Positions 57,249 through 64,000 of a DNA stretch of 64,000 nucleotides are shown here, one piece after another. This stretch comes from Glycine soja (taxonomy: Eukaryota > Streptophyta > Magnoliopsida > Fabales > Fabaceae). A program made the translations under genes and the position numbers. Within the stretch, counting starts at the first letter, position 1. Each line of letters begins with the position of its first letter. The notes beneath the pieces were generated by a model. That model ran no database searches. It saw only the letters and a list, made by a program, of their open reading frames with translations, and was not told the origin of the DNA. The DNA lies in contig NC_041002.1 of the NCBI RefSeq assembly GCF_004193775.1, positions 13,567,472 through 13,631,471 on the forward strand, read 5' to 3'.

Positions 57249-58850
57249 TGTCGCAACATGCCCTTTTGCGGGCGAGCAAGGCGAGGCTCACGGGTGCGCT
57301 TTCCAAAGGAGGAAAGATGCGCGGAGTCGCCACCAACGTTTATTTGTGGGAAACGTCGGAAAAAACCGAAGGAAACCGGTCAAAATGAAAATTCTAAGTT
57401 CGGGAGTTGTATTTACGTTTGAGGAAGGTATTAGCACCTCTCACATTTGTCTCAAAGGACAACAACCTATTTTTTAGAATTGTGGAAATTGTATTACCTT
57501 AACTTTTATTTCTTTTTATTTTTTTGAGGTCGACAAAAGCGGGGCTTTTGCTCCTACGTACCCTCCATCGAAGAGGAAATCAGACCTACGTAGTTCTTTC
57601 TTAAGAGTGAATCAAGTGATTCTTTTTATTTGAAAAGTGATCATTTTAAGGCGTTGGACCTTAAAAATGATCCATTTACTTGATAAGGAAAACTGAAATG
57701 ATAAACTTTCAAACCCCATTTAGTGACCTTTTTTGTGGACGAGCTTGACTAGGCGAGTTAATTTTAACCTTAGTTTCACTTTAGTTATTAGTCAATTCGA
57801 TTAAGAATGAGAAATCCCAAAGAGAAAACGTCCGATTGATTTTTCGCTTTATTTTACTAAAAGGTATTTTTTTTATTATTATATTATTATTTTACCTCTT
57901 TTTTGATTTCCAACGTGGTTACGGCACGACAGAACGGTCAGAATTCATTTTAACAGAAATTAACGGATATTACAAATCAAATGATCGGTGGAAATTTATT
58001 TTATTTTTTGATTATGCGATAAATGACTGAAGCACGTCAAAAGGGGGTACGGAAAGTAAATGAAAACGAGAATAAAAATACATGAAACAAAATGTGGACC
58101 ACCACGGGTACATAGAATGAATTGAAAAGCTCGGTTTGAGGTACTTACCAGTTGAAGACTGAAGAAAATGAAGAACGAACGATGAATGTCGAAGAACGGT
58201 TGAAAATCTTCGTGTAATTACTCACGGAAACGTTACGGAAGCGCCTCGGTTTGGATTTTCTTCACGTAAACAATTTTCCTCAGCAATTTTAAGAGAATAA
58301 GAAGTGCCAAGAAGGCTGAACCCCTTTCCTCTTTACTCCTTCCCCTATTTATAGCAAAATAGGGGAGAAGCTTGCCACCCAGCTCGCCCAGACGAGCAAG
58401 GTTGCTTCCTCCAGAAGCAACCGCCTTCTGAAGGAAGAAACTGGAAGGCCCAAGTGGGCCTGATTGATATTGGTACCCCCCTTTTTACTAAATGCACCCC
58501 TTTCTACTTTTTTTGGTAATTCCTTTTTCGTAACGTTATGAAACTTTACGAATTTCGTAACGACACCTATTTTCTTTCCGTAAGGTTACGAATCCTCACG
58601 GATCACTTATTTACTCTTTTTTAGCTTTCAAAGAAGTTACGGAAACTCACGGATTGCGCAAAAACACCTCCTTTTGGTTTCCGCCACATTGCGGAATTTT
58701 ACGGATCACGTAAGCCTGCTTCCTCTTGATTTTTGGCATGTCTCGGGACTTCACATATTGTGAAACAAAGGATGCCAAGTATCCCAAAGCGGCCGATCAA
58801 AGGTTGCATATCATCAAGTAATAATCCCCAGACGAAATTAGGGTATGACA
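57249..58850 (-). repeat. 3' LTR of the second gypsy element
   Basis: It starts TGTCGCAACATGCCC and ends GGGTATGACA (1602 bp), with the palindromic block ACAAAAGCGGGGCTTTTGC near 57534 and the CAGACCTACGTAGTTCTT block near 57582. It is co-linear with 1959-3791 but shorter. Confidence 0.88.
58345..58354 (-). promoter_or_regulatory. LTR TATA box
   Basis: Minus-strand CTATAAATAG occupies the same LTR position as 503-512 in the plus-strand copy. Confidence 0.55.
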
Positions 58851-58865
58851 GTTGCCCCTCTTTAC
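58851..58865 (-). other. Polypurine tract
   Basis: Minus-strand AAAGAGGGGCAAC abuts the LTR, as at 3792-3806. Confidence 0.75.
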
Positions 58866-59118
58866 TTACCTTTTATCGGAGATAAGAGGAAAGCAAAGAT
58901 AAGACACTGATTTCGTCCGTCTTGCCCTTTCCGTGATTAGTCTATGACGACTCTCGTCTCTACTTCTTCTTTTTCTGCACAACACAAAACAAAATAAAAA
59001 TAACAACAAAAACAACAATATTATAATATACATATACACATTTGGCAAAGGAATCAATCGGGAAAATAACAAAGATCACATTTCCCAGTCAAGAGGATCC
59101 GCACTTGACGATGAAAAA

Positions 59119-59945
59119 CCCTGGAGAATGGAGGATTGCACTAGAGGGTCCTCACTAGTCAATCATGAAGTATGGCTCCAAACCCTTTGGGTGGAGGACG
59201 CATGAACGAAAATGCAATTCATGGGGCTCTGAAAAAAAAGGGCGAGGATGGAGGATTGCAATAGAGGGTCCTCACTAGTCAATCATGAAGCATAGCTCCA
59301 AACTCTTTGGGTGGAGGATGCATGAACGAAAACGCAATTCATGAGGCTAAAAAAAAAAAGGCGAGGATGGAGGATTGCACTAGAGGGTCCTCACTAGTCA
59401 ATCATGAAGCGTAGCTCCAAACTCTTTGGGTGGAGGATGCATGAACGAAAACGCAATTCCTGGGGCTCTGAGAAAAAGGCGAGGATGGAGGATTGCACTA
59501 GAGGGTCCTCACTAGTCAATCATGAAGCATAGCTCCAAACTCTTTGGGTGGAGGATGCATGAACGAAACACTATTCATGGGGCTCCGAAAAAAAAGGCGA
59601 GGATGGAGGATTGCACTAGAGGGTCCTCACTAGTCAATCATGAAGCATAGCTCCAAACTCTTTGGGTGGAGGATGCATGAGCGAAAACGCAATTCATGGG
59701 GCTCCGAAAAAAAGGCAAGGATGGAGGATTGCACTAGAGGGTCCTCACTAGTCAATCATGAAGCATAGCTCCAAACTCTTTGGGTGGAGGATGCATGAAC
59801 GAAAACACAATTCATGGGGCTTCGAAAAAAGGCGAGGATGGAGGATTGCACTAGAGGGTCCTCACTAGTCAATCATGAAGCATAGCTCCAAACTCTTTGG
59901 GTGGAGGATGCATGAACGAAAACGCAATTCATGGGGCTCCGAGAA
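59119..59945 (-). repeat. Minisatellite of 117-120-bp units
   Basis: Seven units are marked by TCCTCACTAGTCAATCATGA at 59149, 59269, 59388, 59506, 59624, 59742 and 59859. Each unit has two related halves, one with GATTGCACTAGAGGGTCC and one with GGATGCATGAACGAAAACGC followed by AATTCATGGGGCTC. The second half resembles the 57-bp unit of 4141-4940. Confidence 0.9.
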
Positions 59946-61740
59946 AAAGGCGAACATGCTTTTTGCAAAGAAAAATAAATCATTCGCGAGAGCCCCATAT
60001 CTTAGAGAAACAATATACTCATGCCAAGGGTAATCTTCCTTGTAACCGAAAATGAAGAGCAGGATGTCAACATTTAGCTTTTAAATGAACATGCGGGGGA
60101 AACATCGGGCTAAGCTGAAAATAAATCACTCATAGTGTATAAAACTCACACAGGCAAGTGTTTCACCCTATTCCCAAACCATAACTGCACCATGACTTTA
60201 TTTTGCACACGATTTCCTATCGAATCAAAGATCAGATGTACGATCACGGACCAATAGGATTTTCTCGAGGGTAGTGTTTTTTGGAGAGGAAGCTGGGTGT
60301 TTCGGTCTTTTCCTCTTTGTTCATGTGGGGTGGGATATCGCCAGTCGAGAATGACTTTGAATGGCAATTCGAAAGGAAGAGACACCAAAAATGGGTTTTC
60401 CTTTGTCGACAGTCACTTATCTTGCCGAAAATTTATCTAGTCTGAAGATTTTCCATTCCCTTTCTTTCATTGATCAAGAATTACTCTGTTTTCCTCCGAT
60501 CTTTTCAATTTTCACTTCCTTTCGATCTTCGATCGGGAATCCTTCTTTTTCTTTTTTTTTATTGTTCTTTTTCTTTCTTTTCTTTTCATTTCTTCCTTTT
60601 CTTTTCACTTCTTCCTTTTCTTTTCACTTCCTCCTTTCCTTTCTTTGGGAAATCGGGTTTTAGCATTCTATTTGCTCTCCTTTGAGGAGATTTCGCTGTC
60701 CTTTGCTTCGGGGGAAAGGATGAGGATTCTTTTGATAGGCCAAGGTTCAAAAAAGTCTAAGGTTGTGTTTCAATGGGGTCTTTTATCATAGGAACCCAAT
60801 CTTGATATCTGGGGCAAAACAAATTTGGGTGTCAAGGCGTCGGTCTCGGGCCGAACTCCCATATTACTCCACAAGGCACGCGTGACAATGATGATTTGAA
60901 AACAACGTGCAAAATTAGTCATGGCTACAACCAGGTGGGCACTCAAGCATCTCATTTATGGCATTATGATACTACGGTTGGGAATTTACACAAACAGACC
61001 CAACGTTTCCAAGTTATGTTCTTTCATCAGTTCAATGAATTCATCCATTCTTATCTCGGTTATTCCGGAAAATAAACTCTTAGCGTCAGTCCCTTGTTTC
61101 CAGAAGATACATTTGCTCTTTACGAATGATTTATACTTCTTAACTATAACATGTCGACTTTCACGGTCTTTCTTTCTTTTTCATTTTTGTTTCATTTTTA
61201 TATATTCACAAAATTATACACCTATGGTCCTCTATGTAGAAATTTTTCTTTGTATATCTACACTCTTATACATGACAAACTTTTTCCGTATACGCATTGG
61301 AACTCTCTTTCTTTACGTCACACGGTCAAACCCGATTTACATTCAAAGATCTTTTTCATTTTTCTCCAACGCACACCTATGGTTCATACAAAAGTTTCTT
61401 TATATACACTCATTGTTCACACACACAAGAATTTCTCTACACGTATATTTTTTTATAAAAAACCCTTCTATGCACATTTCCCTTTTTCTTTATATACGCA
61501 GACATTTTATTCACAACACTTCTTTCTTTTTTATCATGATTTTGGTTCATTTTATTTTTAGGACGACGTTCCTAAATGAAAAAATTTTACGCGATTCCGG
61601 AATTTCTACAAACACTATTGACAACAACGAAACAACTACTAACATAACGACTCAAACGAGATGTATGTACAAAACAAAAGTCAACCAACACGAAACAAAC
61701 GTTAGTCCCTTAGTTAAACAAAAAATAAGATGATATGTAA
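59946..61740 (-). other. Noncoding internal region of the gypsy element
   Basis: It matches 4960-6740 block by block (gcgaacatgctt, acacaggcaagtgtttcacc, the ttcttttc tracts, gtatacgcattgg). No conserved protein is seen on either strand. Confidence 0.65.
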
Positions 61741-61801
61741 CAGGAAAAAATGGAAACAAGAACATAACATAAAAAGAAATACAGATCTAGGGATCTCCCA
61801 A

Positions 61802-63076
61802 TCATGTGGCTCCGCTCCCTCTCAAGAAATCAAGCAAATCGGTCATCTCCTCGTCCTCGCGGGCCTCATCTGCCTCGTCAGGAGCCTCTGCTGGTGCCTC
61901 TGCTGGTGCCTCTCCTGCCCGGGCCTCAGGCCAATCTCTGGGCCATGCGACCTCTGCCTTGAACTGATCCGGTGTAGGGCATGGAAAAGAAGTAAAACCC
62001 TGGCTCTGCAGGCTGAGGCTCAACTGGTAAAGACAATCATGGGTCTGTACTTGCGCCCGGTGGTTGGCCGCCTGCTGACGAACCAAATGCCGTAAATACT
62101 GCTCCGTATCAAATGATCCAGCTGGGCCAGCCTGATGAGGTGGCGGCGCGTTTGCATCCTGCGGAGCATCCCCCTGGGCCTGTCTCTGTGTGCAATGCTT
62201 CTCAACAAAAGCTCGGGTGATGGGCGGCCGAATCACCTTGCTAGGTACGACGGGGACCACGAACGACTGGCAGAGTCCTGTGATCAAAGCGGGAAATCCC
62301 AGGGCCCTGTTGGACTTATCCGGGTCCAGAGGGTGCCTGGTAGGCGCCATACCTGCAAATAGATAGATGACATCAACGATTAACTGAGCCACGTGAATGC
62401 TCATCCGTGTCAGGATGGCGTACACCAGCTGACACTTTGGCAGGGGGAGGTCGGAATTATGATCGCTGGGCTGGATGTTGCTGAGCAGCAAAGTCATCCA
62501 GATCTAGGTCAGGGTGGTCATGTTGGTGCGCATGATCCGCACCCGTCTTCCAGCAACAGTCCGGGCAAAATCCTGCCCCGGTATACACAGCAATTGGGCG
62601 ATGGCCTCCTCATCAAACCCATTGGCCCGGTTCCTCCTCTGGCCATACTCGCACTCCTGGCCCTCCTCCAGCACTAAAGGATATCCCAGGAACTGGCTAA
62701 GAGCATCCGCATCGAATGGGATCCACTGACCCCTCACCCAGGATCGCATATCTCGTACACCCTCCTCTGTAGGCCAAGCATTGGCATAAAACTCGAGGAC
62801 TATGTCTGGGTCGAACTTGGCTATGGGGGTAACCAGCGATGCCCACCACCGGTGAACTATCTCCTCCTGGAAGTCGATATACTCGTCGTCCCTGAGCTGG
62901 ACGCGTCGCTCCCGGAGAAATGACCATCCCTTGATGGCCTCGAAGCGCTGTTGGTGCTCAGCGCTCCTAAAACGATGACTATCATATTCGGGAGCGGAAC
63001 TGGTTCCTTCAGCTGCTTTATCCTTCCTGGATCTTTTTGAAGCAAGCTTCCTTGGGGCCATTTCCTGCGAGAACAA
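61802..63076 (-). pseudogene. Accessory plant-transposon ORF of the gypsy element, one nonsense codon
   Basis: From 63076 (or the MAPRK start at 63061) the frame encodes MAPRKLASKRSRKDKAAEGT, HRFRSAEHQQRFEAIKGWSF, FDPDIVLEFYANAWPTEEGV, RSWVRGQWIPFDADALSQFL and EYGQRRNRANGFDEEAIAQL. A TAG at 62504-62506 interrupts TLT*IWMTLLLSN, after which the same register runs open to 61802 (TRHPLDPDKSNRALGFPALI, VPSKVIRPPITRAFVEKHC, and an Ala/Glu/Asp-rich tail). This is the domain called putative plant transposon protein, found in many legume gypsy elements; its function is not known to me. One CAG-to-TAG type change in 425 codons suggests a fairly recent insertion. Confidence 0.85.
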
Positions 63077-64000
63077 ACATTTGGAAGTTAGTCTTACAAG
63101 ATAATGCTTATCTTAACACAAAAATGACATGTTAATCCCTCTGATTTTAGAATGAACTCATGTAATCTATTTATGCACACGCGCATGTGTAGAATATCCT
63201 ACTATTTATACCAACATACAAGGACATCCGACACATTCTAATTGTCACACATACATATGCATTTTGAAAAGAACATACACTTTTACGCTCAAGGAATTGC
63301 GTCAAAATTTACACTTAATTACATCCTAAACATTTGCTATTACAAACTACCTACACATATTTGAAATATATATCATACAAACTTTTATTGTTTCACTCAC
63401 ACTTATGCATATTGGCAAGCCATTTACATTATGCACACACTTGCATTCAAAAGGGAATTCCGTGCTATCATACATTCATTTAGGAAGCGACCTCACTATT
63501 CATTCACCCTTTGCAAAGAATTTCATGCCCCTTATATTTACCTATATATACACACTATTGCAAGGTGTTTTCCACGCTACCTCTATGCAAAGTATCAAAC
63601 ATGGGGCAACCCAAATTCGAGCAAAAACTCTCACAAGCAAGTCCTAATTTTCATGCTTTTCTAATTCTAAAACCAAAATTTGGGTTCTTAGCCATGAGTA
63701 TGTTTCCTTGCATTGAAGCTAAAAGTTTGGGTTCCTAAGCTTGGAATTGCATTTGGGCACCTATTTTGAATCTCCTATGCTGTCCCTACATATATAAAAC
63801 AGTCCTACCATCCTAATTTTACAAAATCAGATTCATACGTCATTGGGGCATTTCACCGAGCACTTGGTGGGCGCATGTTTAGACATAAATTGCAAGAGAA
63901 TGGGGGCAATGTGGCATGCCCCATTGCTTCAGAATGCATCATAGGCCTAAGGCCTTCTCACACAAATCTTTAACTCAACAAATCAAGCATAAAAAGTAAC
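63077..64000 (-). other. Internal region of the gypsy element beyond the accessory ORF
   Basis: No conserved coding sequence is recognised to the window edge. It should separate the accessory ORF from pol, which would lie further right. Confidence 0.4.

Larger units (their letters stand above)
57249..64000 (-). mobile_element. Large gypsy-type retrotransposon, 3' part, minus strand
   Basis: From left to right it shows the 3' LTR (57249-58850), polypurine tract, a 119-bp minisatellite, about 1.8 kb of noncoding region and an accessory ORF on the minus strand. The pol genes should lie right of the window. It is the same family as the insertion at 1959-9453 but retains the accessory ORF lost there. 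The left flank is the decayed Athila-like element. Confidence 0.8.

Noticed and set aside
61730..62095. Plus-strand open frames over the accessory ORF
   Set aside because: They are antisense shadows of the conserved minus-strand protein.

Overview
The window reads as nuclear DNA of a legume, most likely soybean or a close relative (Glycine). I base this on remembered repeats rather than a search: long Ty3/gypsy LTRs ending TGTCATACCC, the 14-bp palindrome GGTAATCGATTACC, GCTAAGCGC-rich Athila-type LTRs, and a CACTA family with ACATCGGTT subterminal repeats plus a Ulp1-like protein. It looks like transposon-dense, gene-poor chromatin. Only one protein gene appears intact, a GATA-type zinc-finger factor at 52901-53524 on the minus strand. 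A putative Pol III 7SL-like RNA gene lies at 17272-17585. Everything else is mobile DNA or broken gene pieces.

Layout. 1-9.6 kb: a pleiotropic-drug-resistance (PDR/ABCG) transporter fragment is split by a 7.5-kb rearranged gypsy-type insertion with a perfect 5-bp target duplication, next to an oppositely oriented LTR of the same family. 9.6-17 kb: CACTA-like debris, then a full-length but decayed Ty1/copia element (12340-16851) inserted into a DRG-type GTPase pseudogene. 17-21 kb: the 7SL-like gene, a 0.9-kb terminal-inverted-repeat element, and an Athila-like LTR with primer-binding site and gag start, cut off by a CACTA end at 20920. 21-38 kb: two CACTA halves pointing outward (minus at 20920-25.3 kb, plus at 32.6-34.6 kb) with host gene fragments and a 5'-truncated LINE between them, then a third CACTA end at 37636.

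38-50 kb: copia and gypsy remnants, a transposase tail, then a candidate 9.3-kb gene-capturing CACTA element (40576-49918). It has matching termini, a TTT target duplication, an internal Mutator-like fold-back element, and exons of an SLT transglycosylase-like gene, UBP1, an allantoate deiminase and unknown genes, all on the plus strand. 50-54.6 kb: AT-rich DNA with the GATA gene. 54.6-64 kb: a decayed Athila-like element, then the 3' LTR, noncoding 3' region and accessory ORF of a second large gypsy element on the minus strand that runs off the window.

The genes do not form a pathway. The theme is nested insertion and transduplication: at least two host genes (PDR, DRG) are demonstrably split by retrotransposons, and fragments of several others appear to have been carried by DNA transposons. 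Protein identities rest on recognising conserved family sequence; element boundaries rest on terminal motifs and target duplications read directly.
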